Assembly (NCBI GenBank): GCA_030765645.1
Contig: JAVCCE010000073.1
Span: forward strand, 50,913 to 114,912
DNA length: 64,000 nt
Reading direction: 5' to 3'
Source of the DNA: Candidatus Hinthialibacter antarcticus
Lineage (GTDB): Bacteria > Hinthialibacterota > Hinthialibacteria > Hinthialibacterales > Hinthialibacteraceae
Below the pieces are notes generated by a model. The model searched no databases and was not told the origin of the DNA. It was given only the letters and a program-made list of their open reading frames with translations. The position numbers were made by a program, and so were the translations under genes. This document shows positions 28,606-36,645 of the stretch, in pieces; position 1 is the stretch's first letter; each line of letters opens with the position of its first letter.

Positions 28606-29538
28606 ATGCGCGCTGTTTTTTTTGGAACTCCCAATTTTGCTCTGCCGACATTGCGCGCGATGCACGAATGCGCCTCGATAGACATTGTCGGCGTATTGAC
28701 CCAACCAGACCGTCCCGCCGGGCGAGGAAAAAAACTGCGCCCGTCTCCCGTCAAAGAACTCGCGCTTGAATTTGGCTGCGACGTTCTTTCGCCGGAAAAA
28801 CTCAAAGACCCCGAAGTGATGCCCTGGCTGGAAAAACGCAACCCCGATGTGATTGTGGTTGTCGCCTACGGCGGCTTTGTCTCAAAGCCCGTGCGCGAGT
28901 TGACGCGTTTTGGCTGCGTGAATTTGCACCCGTCGCTCTTGCCGAAATACCGGGGCGCGGCGCCCATGCAATGGGCGCTGATGAACGGCGACGCCGTGAC
29001 CGGCAATTCGACCATGTATCTGTCCGCCGGATGGGACGACGGCGATGTGATTTATCAAGAAGAAGAACCCATTCGCCCCGATGACGACTACGGAACTTTG
29101 TCGGAGCGCTTGTCCGAATCGGGTGCGCAGTTGATTGTGAAAACCCTCATTGATGTTGAAGCGGGAACGGCGCCGCGTGCGTCGCAGCCCGAAGAAGGCG
29201 TCATCATGGCGCCGATGATCGGTAATGAAGACGCGCAAGTCAAATGGGACCGTCCGGCCCAGGAAATTTATAATCACATTCGCGGGCTATCACCCATTCC
29301 AAGCGCCTTTACGATGTATGAAGGCGCCCGCTGGAAATTGTTTCGCTCTGAAGTGATTCCCGAAGCGCCGGGCGCGGCGCCGGGCACAATTGTCTCGACT
29401 GATTTCAATACCGTTCGGATTGCTGCTCAAGACGCGATCATCGAAATTCTTGAGTTGCAGCCGTCCGGCAAACGGCGTATGACTGCGGCTGATTTTTTGC
29501 GCGGGCATCCGCTTGATGCGGGCGGTCGCTGCGACTAA
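28606..29538 (+). CDS. fmt: Methionyl-tRNA formyltransferase
   Basis: Formylates initiator Met-tRNA using 10-formyl-THF. The N-terminal Rossmann-like domain starts MRAVFFGTPNFALPTL. The folate-binding signature NLHPSLLPKYRGAAPMQWAL is at about residues 105-124, and the C-terminal OB-like domain is at about 205-305 with the expected AQVKWDRPAQEIYNHIRGLSP-type linker. Length is 310 residues. It follows def closely; a membrane protein gene follows after three bases. Confidence 0.97.
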   Translation: MRAVFFGTPNFALPTLRAMHECASIDIVGVLTQPDRPAGRGKKLRPSPVKELALEFGCDVLSPEKLKDPEVMPWLEKRNPDVIVVVAYGGFVSKPVRELTRFGCVNLHPSLLPKYRGAAPMQWALMNGDAVTGNSTMYLSAGWDDGDVIYQEEEPIRPDDDYGTLSERLSESGAQLIVKTLIDVEAGTAPRASQPEEGVIMAPMIGNEDAQVKWDRPAQEIYNHIRGLSPIPSAFTMYEGARWKLFRSEVIPEAPGAAPGTIVSTDFNTVRIAAQDAIIEILELQPSGKRRMTAADFLRGHPLDAGGRCD

Positions 29539-29541
29539 ATC

Positions 29542-31095
29542 ATGCCTCAACTCGCTCCCCTGCAAACAGATTTACTCATTCACGCCATTTGTTTTCTTGC
29601 GCAGGCGGGCGTGTTGCTCTCGACGGGAATTGCCCAACAAGGCACGACGCCTCCCTGGATGTTTCCGATTTATTTTATCCTCTCCGCGTTGACGCTGATG
29701 CGCATCCATGAGCGCGTTCCACAGTTTGGGACGCGCCTGGTTTATGTTCCCGCCGCGATGGCGGCGTTGATGATCGGGCTATGTTTGTTGATTGACATGC
29801 CGCGCGCGTTTTGGGGATTTATGATTCCGCGCCATCTGCCCATTGGCTTACGGGCGTTGTGGATGCAGCTGACGCTTCTCTTGTTGCACCCCGATGTATT
29901 CGCCAAGATGAGCGCCTGCTTTTCGCGATGGCATGAGTGGTTGCAAACGAATGGATACTACGGGTGCAAAATTTGGATTTTGGCCGTGATTGCGGTCTTC
30001 GTGTTGTGGTTAGCGCGTAGTCAAAATATCTCTCTGGATGGGTTCGATTGGTTGCGGTTTACCGTGCCGCCGAAGCACTGGGTGTTGTATTTGCGGGAAC
30101 CCTTGGGCTTGTTGATTTTTCGCGCGGCTGCCTATTGGGGCATTAAACTGCCGCATTGGGACCCGTATTGCAGCATCACCCTGGTGACCATCCTCTGCGG
30201 CGTTGTCACGACTTTTTTGCTTGGGCGCGTTTCTGGTTGGGTTGCGCCCAAGCCGTTCGCTGCGCCGCTGGTATTGTTACTCGTCTCTTGTTGCGGTTAT
30301 ACCCAAGTGTTTGCGGGCAACATCGAAATCTATGCGGTGTTGCATGTGGGGCTGGCGCTGTTTTTATATGCCGCGATGAAATACGTCCGGGACGATTGGC
30401 CCGCCTGGGCGCCGGGCTTGGCGTTTGGAATTTTATTTTGCATCCATCTTTCCGCTGGTTGGTGGATCCCCGCATTTCTCTTGCTGCCTTTGCTGAAATA
30501 TTACAAACGAGGCGCGGCGGAAAAACCGTTTTACGATGTGAGTTTGTTGTATACGTCAGCGTTGCTTTTCATCGGCGTATTTTGGATGTTTCTATTGCAG
30601 CATGGATACAACGGAAACGTAGAGCGTATGGTTGCGCATTTCTTTAGCGATCAGGTGATGTACGTTGGTACCGACGCCGCCATGTTTCGCCCAATACAGG
30701 ATTATCTCACACCAGACTATTACTTAACCATGGCGAATGAGTTTTTCTATCTTGCGCCTGCAGCGGTCGTTTTATTGCCTGTCATCTTTTTGGGATTTCG
30801 GCGTTGGGGAACGGTTGATCCGGTATTGGCGTGGATTGGCTGCTTAGCGTTTTTCTATTTTGCCTACAGCATTACCTGGCGGCCTGACCGCTTGTTTCCA
30901 ATTGATTGGGATTTGTTTTCCGGGCTGACGGTCCCGGCGGTTTTATTGTTTGGCGGATTTGTCGCAAGGATGAAGGTTTCTAAAGACGCCGCGTTGTATC
31001 TGCTCTATCAAGCGACGGCGTTTTCGTTTTTATACTTACTGCTGCAACTGACAAGAAACCATTTCAAAGTCACAGCCTGGCCGATGTATTTGTGA
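29542..31095 (+). CDS. Polytopic membrane protein, possible GT-C glycosyltransferase
   Basis: 517 residues with about 11-12 hydrophobic segments. The first periplasmic loop region and the pattern of aromatic-rich helices (GNIEIYAVLHVGLALFLYAAM, HLSAGWWIPAFLLLPLLKYY) resemble GT-C-fold glycosyltransferases or their mannosyltransferase-like relatives that use polyprenyl-phosphate sugars. The acidic DxD-like first-loop motif is not clear, so function is tentative. It starts three bases after fmt and is followed one base later by the SGNH-domain gene, so the three probably share a transcript. Confidence 0.6.
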   Translation: MPQLAPLQTDLLIHAICFLAQAGVLLSTGIAQQGTTPPWMFPIYFILSALTLMRIHERVPQFGTRLVYVPAAMAALMIGLCLLIDMPRAFWGFMIPRHLPIGLRALWMQLTLLLLHPDVFAKMSACFSRWHEWLQTNGYYGCKIWILAVIAVFVLWLARSQNISLDGFDWLRFTVPPKHWVLYLREPLGLLIFRAAAYWGIKLPHWDPYCSITLVTILCGVVTTFLLGRVSGWVAPKPFAAPLVLLLVSCCGYTQVFAGNIEIYAVLHVGLALFLYAAMKYVRDDWPAWAPGLAFGILFCIHLSAGWWIPAFLLLPLLKYYKRGAAEKPFYDVSLLYTSALLFIGVFWMFLLQHGYNGNVERMVAHFFSDQVMYVGTDAAMFRPIQDYLTPDYYLTMANEFFYLAPAAVVLLPVIFLGFRRWGTVDPVLAWIGCLAFFYFAYSITWRPDRLFPIDWDLFSGLTVPAVLLFGGFVARMKVSKDAALYLLYQATAFSFLYLLLQLTRNHFKVTAWPMYL

Positions 31096-31096
31096 A

Positions 31097-32605
31097 ATGA
31101 GTCGAATTGTCCTGAGAATAAAAAAAAGTATGGATCGCTCAATGTCGCGCCGCAACCTTTCTCCTTTTATCATTGCATTGCTTCTATTGGCGGGGCTTCT
31201 TGCCGCGATGTTGTGCGTCAAAAGTGACGTTGCATGGCATGCGTTGCGTAACTATGCGCTGATTGCCGGGCGATATTCGGTACCCTATGGTTTGTTTTTT
31301 CTGGCGATTGCATCGTTGAGCGTGATCATCTGTTTGGCGTTTGCGCATCCTGCATCAAAATCGGGCCGGGTGTGGAAATTGGTTTCCGTTTATTTTGGCA
31401 TCGCGCTCTATTGCCTATTCGCGACCTTGGCCGCGTTTGAATTTATCCTACAGCGCAACCCGATGTGGGTGGTGACGCCGCAAACCAGCATGGACCCAAT
31501 GCAGATCGTGTTGTTTTCACTCGACCAATGGCGCGCAGACGACGAAGCCGGGGTGCTGGGGCGTCCCGGGGTTTCGGCGAAACTGCAAGGCCCCTTTGCG
31601 CTGTATTCGCTCTATGATCCGTCCGCATGGAAAGACGAAGCGCGACCGCAGATTGTGTTCAAGACCGACGCGCAGGGCTTTCGCAATGATGGTGAAATCG
31701 AATCGCCTGATATGGTTGTGATTGGCGATTCGTTTACGCACGGCGCCTTTGTGGATCGCGATGAAATATGGTCTTCGCAACTCGCCGAACGATTGAATAA
31801 GACGGAGCAAAACTTCGGCCTGTCGGCTTTTTCACCGCAACAATCGAACAATATTTTGCAGCGTTTTGGTTTGCCTCAGTCGCCAAAGATCGTGGTCTAT
31901 CAACTTTTTTTTGGAAATGATTTTGATGATGCCGCGCAATTTCACCGATGGAAACAATCGGGCAAGGCATACCTGCCATTTCTACGTGAGCAATTAGGCG
32001 AGATGCCCCAATTGGCGATGACCTGGCAATGGTTTCGCGACCGGTTTCTTCATCAAGAAAAACAAACGCAATCAGGCTGGCGCCCCATCGAATGCCGGGT
32101 TGGGAGCAACACGTATGCGATGGGTTTTGGGCCGCCGGGCGGCGTTCTCTATCAAGAAAAAGAACAGATTCTGGCGTACCCCGGTTTTGCGATGACGATT
32201 GAAACCATTGAAGCGATGGCGCGTGAATGCCGCGACGCGGGCGCTCATTTTTTGGTGTGTGCGGTTCCAGCCAAAGCCAGCGTGTATATGGATTGCATTG
32301 TTGACCGGGAGAACCAGGAGCGCTTTTTGAGACAACAGGGATTGAGCAACCAAATTGCGTTTGAGGATGCGCGTAGTTTGATTGACAATTTACCGGCTTT
32401 GTTTGAAGAAGAAATGAAGCAGAGGGGAATTGACTTCGTTGACTTGACGCTGCCGCTGCGCGGAGATGCAGTAGAAAAAAGCGCGTTGTTGTATTATCCC
32501 TTCGATACCCATTGGAACCCGGGCGGGCACGCCGCTGCTGCGCAAATTCTGACAGAGGAAATTCGCCAGTTAGGGTGGATCAATCAAGACTCAAATAGAG
32601 ATTGA
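31097..32605 (+). CDS. Membrane-anchored SGNH-hydrolase protein (AlgX/AlgJ-like)
   Basis: 502 residues: three N-terminal membrane helices (about 22-40, 60-80, 95-115), then a periplasmic SGNH domain. Block I is VVIGDSFTHG (nucleophile Ser), and the His/Asp block is FDTHWNPGGHAAAA near the end, as in the O-acetyltransferase-associated AlgX/AlgJ/PatB group. This predicts transfer or removal of acetyl groups on a surface polysaccharide. It overlaps the convergent epimerase gene by 22 bases. The start is approximate because no Shine-Dalgarno sequence is seen. Confidence 0.75.
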   Translation: MSRIVLRIKKSMDRSMSRRNLSPFIIALLLLAGLLAAMLCVKSDVAWHALRNYALIAGRYSVPYGLFFLAIASLSVIICLAFAHPASKSGRVWKLVSVYFGIALYCLFATLAAFEFILQRNPMWVVTPQTSMDPMQIVLFSLDQWRADDEAGVLGRPGVSAKLQGPFALYSLYDPSAWKDEARPQIVFKTDAQGFRNDGEIESPDMVVIGDSFTHGAFVDRDEIWSSQLAERLNKTEQNFGLSAFSPQQSNNILQRFGLPQSPKIVVYQLFFGNDFDDAAQFHRWKQSGKAYLPFLREQLGEMPQLAMTWQWFRDRFLHQEKQTQSGWRPIECRVGSNTYAMGFGPPGGVLYQEKEQILAYPGFAMTIETIEAMARECRDAGAHFLVCAVPAKASVYMDCIVDRENQERFLRQQGLSNQIAFEDARSLIDNLPALFEEEMKQRGIDFVDLTLPLRGDAVEKSALLYYPFDTHWNPGGHAAAAQILTEEIRQLGWINQDSNRD

Positions 32606-33612
32606 TTGTCCATGACCCATTTGGCGATGCGCTCCACGCCTTCTTCGGCGCTGACCGCCGGCGCCCAATTGAGCCGTTTTTTGGCGTTCGCAATGTTCAT
32701 GATGCAGACTTTCTGGTCGCCGGGCCGCCAGTCTGAGAACGTGACGGGAATCTCTTTGCCCAAGGCGCGTTGTAACATCGGGCCGAATTCGGTCCAGATG
32801 CTAATGCTGAACTGGCGCCCGCCGCCAATGTTGAGAACCTCGCCCTTGAGCGCGTCAATGTTATGGACGGCTTTGATGTAGGCGTCAACAAGGTCGTCCA
32901 CCCACAACACGTCGCGCACCTGCTTGCCGTCGCCGTAGATGGTGATGGGGCGCCCCTGCGAAGCCGCGATGGTAAACCATGCGACCCATCCCTGGTCTTC
33001 GACGCCGAATTGGCGGGTCCCAAAAATCGCCGACTGACGGAACACCACCGAACGCAAACCATAAATGCGCGAATAGTCGCGAATGTATTGGTCGGCGCAG
33101 CCTTTTGAGCATCCATAAGGCGAGTGGAAGTCTAACGGGCAGGTTTCGTCGATCCCCTCGGGAAAGTTCGCGTATTCATAGCGCGTATCGGTTTCCTGAA
33201 TGCCGATGTGTTCCATACCGCCGTACACTTTGTTGGTTGAGGCGTATAAAAATACCGGGTCGAAGCGGGAATGGCGGACTGCTTCGAGCAGGTTAAAGGT
33301 TCCCAGGGCGTTAATTTCAAAATCCAACTGCGGGTCTGTGACCGAGGTGGTCACGGCGACTTGCGCCGCGAGGTGAACAACGACATCGACGGATTTCGCC
33401 TCTTGAAATACCGCGTCAATTTCTTCGCGCTTGCGAATGTCACACGGGCGAAAATGGATCGCCGGATGATTTTGTTGAAGCCATGCGAGGTTTAGTTTTG
33501 AGCCATCGCGGGAAAGGTTATCCACAATGGTGACGGTTTCGCCGTCGGTTGCCAAACGGTCCGCCAAGTTTGATCCGATGAATCCCGCGCCGCCAAAAAT
33601 CAAATAATTCAT
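32584..33612 (-). CDS. NAD-dependent sugar epimerase, CDP-paratose/tyvelose 2-epimerase-like
   Basis: An extended short-chain dehydrogenase/reductase that modifies a nucleotide-activated sugar. The NAD-binding GGAGFIGSNLAD motif is at residues 8-19, and the catalytic pair is in SPYGCSKG (Tyr and Lys, about residues 167-171). The ASTNKVYGG block and EDQGWVAWF are characteristic of the CDP-tyvelose-epimerase branch rather than GalE. Length is 342 residues. It probably feeds surface polysaccharide synthesis, in keeping with the adjacent SGNH and membrane-protein genes. The exact nucleotide and sugar are not certain. Confidence 0.85.
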   Translation of the reverse strand: MNYLIFGGAGFIGSNLADRLATDGETVTIVDNLSRDGSKLNLAWLQQNHPAIHFRPCDIRKREEIDAVFQEAKSVDVVVHLAAQVAVTTSVTDPQLDFEINALGTFNLLEAVRHSRFDPVFLYASTNKVYGGMEHIGIQETDTRYEYANFPEGIDETCPLDFHSPYGCSKGCADQYIRDYSRIYGLRSVVFRQSAIFGTRQFGVEDQGWVAWFTIAASQGRPITIYGDGKQVRDVLWVDDLVDAYIKAVHNIDALKGEVLNIGGGRQFSISIWTEFGPMLQRALGKEIPVTFSDWRPGDQKVCIMNIANAKKRLNWAPAVSAEEGVERIAKWVMDNQSLFES

Positions 33613-33920
33613 ATTGAGTTGTTTTAAGTCCTCAGATGAGAATAAGTTAGAGTAATCGTTTGTCTAAAATCAATTATTAAAGACAGCGCCAATTCTAGCG
33701 AGATTTTAAACCGCTAGAAGCAAACGCTAGCATTATGTCGGCGGTTGCCAAACGATTCAAGTTGCAGCGTTCGGTGAAAATTTCTCTAACTCTACGAGTC
33801 GCGCCTTGACAATCTTCTAACGCAAAGCAGAATGTTAAGCCGGAACGAGATTACATAGCAAAGCGCAAAGCGTGATGCGGCTCGGTACGAAAATCATAAC
33901 ACCATATTGGCTGAATCGAT
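33613..33920. other. Intergenic region before tRNA-Tyr
   Basis: It contains a perfect inverted repeat, TTCTAGCG (33693-33700) and CGCTAGAA (33712-33719), and a lone -35-like TTGACA near 33807 with no good -10. The promoters of the leftward epimerase and of the rightward tRNA-tyrS unit must both be here. No gene is seen. Confidence 0.4.
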
Positions 33921-34003
33921 CCAGGGGTGCCCGAGTGGCTAAAGGGAGCAGGCTGTAAACCTGCCGTCGTAAGGCTTCGTAGGTTCGAATCCTACCCCCT
34001 GGA
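33921..34003 (+). tRNA. tRNA-Tyr (GUA) with long variable arm and C1:G72
   Basis: A complete cloverleaf can be drawn. The acceptor stem is CCAGGGG (33921-33927) with CCCCTGG (33996-34002) and discriminator A at 34003. The D-stem is CCC/GGG. The anticodon arm is GCAGG-CTGTAAA-CCTGC with anticodon GTA at 33955-33957. A variable arm of about 14 bases makes it class II, and the T-arm is GTAGG-TTCGAAT-CCTAC. The 3' CCA is not encoded. The body closely resembles ordinary bacterial tRNA-Tyr, but the first base pair is C1:G72 instead of the bacterial G1:C72. It lies 36 bases before tyrS on the same strand. Confidence 0.95.
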
Positions 34004-34039
34004 CGTTTTCATTCTCAGCCCACGGCTTATACTTCTTCC

Positions 34040-35182
34040 ATGAATGTCGACCAACGTCTTTCTCTAATCACTCACAACCTTCAAGAAACCCTGACAGAAG
34101 ACCGTCTGCGCGATTATTTGCAAAAAGACATTGCGTTGAAGCACTACATCGGTTTTGAAATCTCCGGCGAAATTCACCTGGGCACTGGCATTCAGTGCAT
34201 GGCGAAGGTTGCCGATTTTCAACGCGCCGGGGTGGAATGTACGCTGTTTCTCGCGGACTGGCATAGTTGGATCAATGACAAACTCGGCGGCGACATCGAC
34301 CTGATCCGCTCGTTTGCCTATGACTATTTCGCCGAGGGCCTCAAATGCTGCCTGAAAGTGTGCGGCGGCGACCCGGATAAAGTCAACATCGTCTTAGGCT
34401 CCGATCTCTATCGCAACACGCCCGACTATTGGACGGCGTTTATTGACGTTTGCAAGAACACCACCCTGAAGCGCATTATGCGTTCGATCACCATTTTGGG
34501 GCGCGCGGAAGGCGACGCGGTCGATTTCGCCAAACTGGCGTATCCACCGATGCAAGTCGCTGATATTTTTGCCCTGGGCGCCCATATCGCCCACGCAGGC
34601 CAAGACCAACGCAAGGCGCACGTGATTGCGCTGGACGTGGCCAACCAACTCAAGACGCTGCCGATGTTAGACAACGAAGGCAATCGCATCGCGCCGATCG
34701 CGGTCCATCACCATCTGTTGATGGGGCTGGGCAAACCGCCGATGTGGCCGATTGATCCTGAACGCAAACAGGACGTGTGGGCGGCGTTGAAGATGAGCAA
34801 ATCCAAACCCGATACCGCTGTCTTTATTACCGATGAGCCGGACGACATTCGCCGCAAGATCAAGAAGGCGTTTTGCCCCGAAGGCGAGACGGAATTTAAC
34901 CCCGTCTTGAATTGGGCGCAGCATATTATTTATGCGCTGGGACGCGGCCCGGTAGAAATTAAGCGCAAAGAAGAATGGGGCGGCAACGTCTCGTATGAGA
35001 CGTATGAAGACCTCTGCGCCGCGATTGCCGACAAGCAACTGCACCCAATGGACTTAAAAGCGTCAGTGGCGGAAAGCATCATTGAGTTGCTGGCGCCTGT
35101 ACGCGAATATTTTGCCCAACCTAAGCCCAAAGCAGCGTTGGAAAAGTTACGCGACGTAATGAAAAAAGTCAAACTGCGTTAA
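34040..35182 (+). CDS. tyrS: Tyrosyl-tRNA synthetase, archaeal/eukaryotic type
   Basis: A class I synthetase that charges tRNA-Tyr. The HIGH-type motif is GEIHLGTG (residues 43-50), and KMSKS is exact (about 250-254, ALKMSKSKPD). The sequence around YPPMQVADIFALGAHIAHAGQDQRK is the archaeal/eukaryotic TyrRS pattern. The protein stops at 380 residues without the C-terminal S4 domain that bacterial TyrRS uses to bind the long variable arm. Archaeal-type enzymes recognise C1:G72, which the adjacent tRNA has. It is probably co-transcribed with that tRNA and with hisH, which starts 23 bases after the stop. Confidence 0.93.
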   Translation: MNVDQRLSLITHNLQETLTEDRLRDYLQKDIALKHYIGFEISGEIHLGTGIQCMAKVADFQRAGVECTLFLADWHSWINDKLGGDIDLIRSFAYDYFAEGLKCCLKVCGGDPDKVNIVLGSDLYRNTPDYWTAFIDVCKNTTLKRIMRSITILGRAEGDAVDFAKLAYPPMQVADIFALGAHIAHAGQDQRKAHVIALDVANQLKTLPMLDNEGNRIAPIAVHHHLLMGLGKPPMWPIDPERKQDVWAALKMSKSKPDTAVFITDEPDDIRRKIKKAFCPEGETEFNPVLNWAQHIIYALGRGPVEIKRKEEWGGNVSYETYEDLCAAIADKQLHPMDLKASVAESIIELLAPVREYFAQPKPKAALEKLRDVMKKVKLR

Positions 35183-35205
35183 TTCGGCCTACAGAGGATC
35201 AACAC

Positions 35206-35832
35206 GTGATTGCGATTATTGACTACGAAGGCGGCAACCTCACCAGCGTGAAACGCGCGGTCAATTTTCTGGGTTTCGATGCAGAAATCACCCAGGATTT
35301 CAACGTGATTGACAAGTCAGACCGGATCATATTTCCCGGCGTCGGCGCGGCGGGCGCTTCGATGGATGTGCTGCGAAAAACCGGGTTGGATAAAATTGTC
35401 AAAGACCAAGTCGTCAATCAAAAGAAGCCTTTCCTTGCGATTTGCATCGGTATCCAAATTTTATTTGATTATAGCGAAGAAGATAAAACCGAATGCCTGG
35501 GAATTTTAAAAGGCATTGTTCGACGCTTTCCTGAAACGAAAGACGCTGAAGCGCTCAAGATTCCTCAAATTGGCTGGAACCAAGTGCATCAGACGCGCTC
35601 CCATCCAATTTTTGAAACCGTTCCCAACCCAGCGGATTTATATTTTGTGAATTCGTTTTATTGCCAACCGGTTGAGCCGGACGTCGTGATTGGCGAGACC
35701 GAGTACGGCGTACGGTTTTCCTCGGCGGTCGCGCGGGAAAACATCGTCGCGACCCAGTTTCACCTCGAAAAAAGCGGGCCGGTCGGTTTGCGTATGTTGA
35801 AGAATTTTTGCCGCAATGAAGACTGGTCGTAA
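35206..35832 (+). CDS. hisH: Imidazole glycerol phosphate synthase, glutaminase subunit HisH
   Basis: Supplies ammonia to HisF in histidine biosynthesis. The class I amidotransferase triad is visible: Cys80 in LAICIGIQIL, His186 and Glu188 in FHLEKSG. IPQIGWN, contacting HisF in known complexes, is also present. Length is 208 residues. It starts with GTG at 35206, with AGAGG eight bases upstream. The Cys block is CIGIQ instead of the common CLGMQ, a mild change. hisF follows after 12 bases; no other his gene is in the window. Confidence 0.92.
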   Translation: MIAIIDYEGGNLTSVKRAVNFLGFDAEITQDFNVIDKSDRIIFPGVGAAGASMDVLRKTGLDKIVKDQVVNQKKPFLAICIGIQILFDYSEEDKTECLGILKGIVRRFPETKDAEALKIPQIGWNQVHQTRSHPIFETVPNPADLYFVNSFYCQPVEPDVVIGETEYGVRFSSAVARENIVATQFHLEKSGPVGLRMLKNFCRNEDWS

Positions 35833-35844
35833 GGACGCAATCGT

Positions 35845-36621
35845 ATGTTAACCAAGCGCATCATCCCTTGTTTAGACGTCCGTGACGGCAAAGTCACCAA
35901 AGGGATCGAATTTAAAAATAATATTGATCTGGGCGATCCCGTCGAGATGGCGAAGAAGTATTATGAAGACGGCGCCGACGAGATCGTCTTTTATGACATC
36001 ACTGCCAGCAATGAAGCCCGCAACATTATGATCGAAGTGGTGAGCCGTACGGCGGAAGAGATTTTTATTCCGTATTCGGTCGGCGGTGGGTTGCGTACGA
36101 TGGAAGACATGCGCAACGTCTTGATGGCTGGCGCGGAAAAAATCAGTTTGAATTCTTCCGCCGTGCTGAATCCTGAGATTCTTACGCAGGGCGCTCATGC
36201 GTTCGGCAGCCAGTGCATCGTTTTGAGCATGGACGTAAAGCAGGTTGATAAAAGCGACGCCATTCCGTCCGGCTACGAAATTTTTATCAACGGCGGACGC
36301 AAGCCAATGGGCATCGACGCGATTGAGTGGTGTAAGCGCGGCGAAGAAATGGGCGCGGGTGAATTAGTAGTCAACAGTATTGACGCCGACGGCACCAAAC
36401 AGGGCTATGAAATCGAACTGACGCGCGCTTGCGCCGAAGCGGTCGGCATCCCTGTCATCGCCAGCGGCGGCGGCGGTACGCCTGAGCATCTCTATAAAGT
36501 CTTCACCGAAGGCAAGGCGGATGCGGCGATCATTGCGTCGATGATTCACTACGGGGCGTATACCATCGGCGAAGTCAAGCAATTTCTCGAGAAGCGCGGC
36601 GTTGTGATCCGAAAAACATAA
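35845..36621 (+). CDS. hisF: Imidazole glycerol phosphate synthase, cyclase subunit HisF
   Basis: A TIM-barrel enzyme that closes the imidazole ring, producing IGP and AICAR. The catalytic Asp11 (PCLDV) and Asp130 (LSMDVK) fall at the canonical positions. The phosphate-binding glycines are in VGGGLRT and [11 protein letters not shown]. Further family blocks are [13 protein letters not shown] and [13 protein letters not shown]. Length is 258 residues. Paired with hisH. AICAR links this step to purine synthesis, although purL and purQ are far upstream in a separate unit. Confidence 0.95.
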   Translation: MLTKRIIPCLDVRDGKVTKGIEFKNNIDLGDPVEMAKKYYEDGADEIVFYDITASNEARNIMIEVVSRTAEEIFIPYSVGGGLRTMEDMRNVLMAGAEKISLNSSAVLNPEILTQGAHAFGSQCIVLSMDVKQVDKSDAIPSGYEIFINGGRKPMGIDAIEWCKRGEEMGAGELVVNSIDADGTKQGYEIELTRACAEAVGIPVIASGGGGTPEHLYKVFTEGKADAAIIASMIHYGAYTIGEVKQFLEKRGVVIRKT

Positions 36622-36645
36622 ACCAGCGGGAGGCTCATATCAATC

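Noticed and set aside
35206..36621. HisH/HisF as diverged WbuY/WbuZ-type amidotransferase partners
   Set aside because: Asp11 and Asp130 of HisF and the HisH triad are at standard positions, and no WbpG-type N-sugar amidotransferase is adjacent, so ordinary histidine enzymes are the simpler reading.
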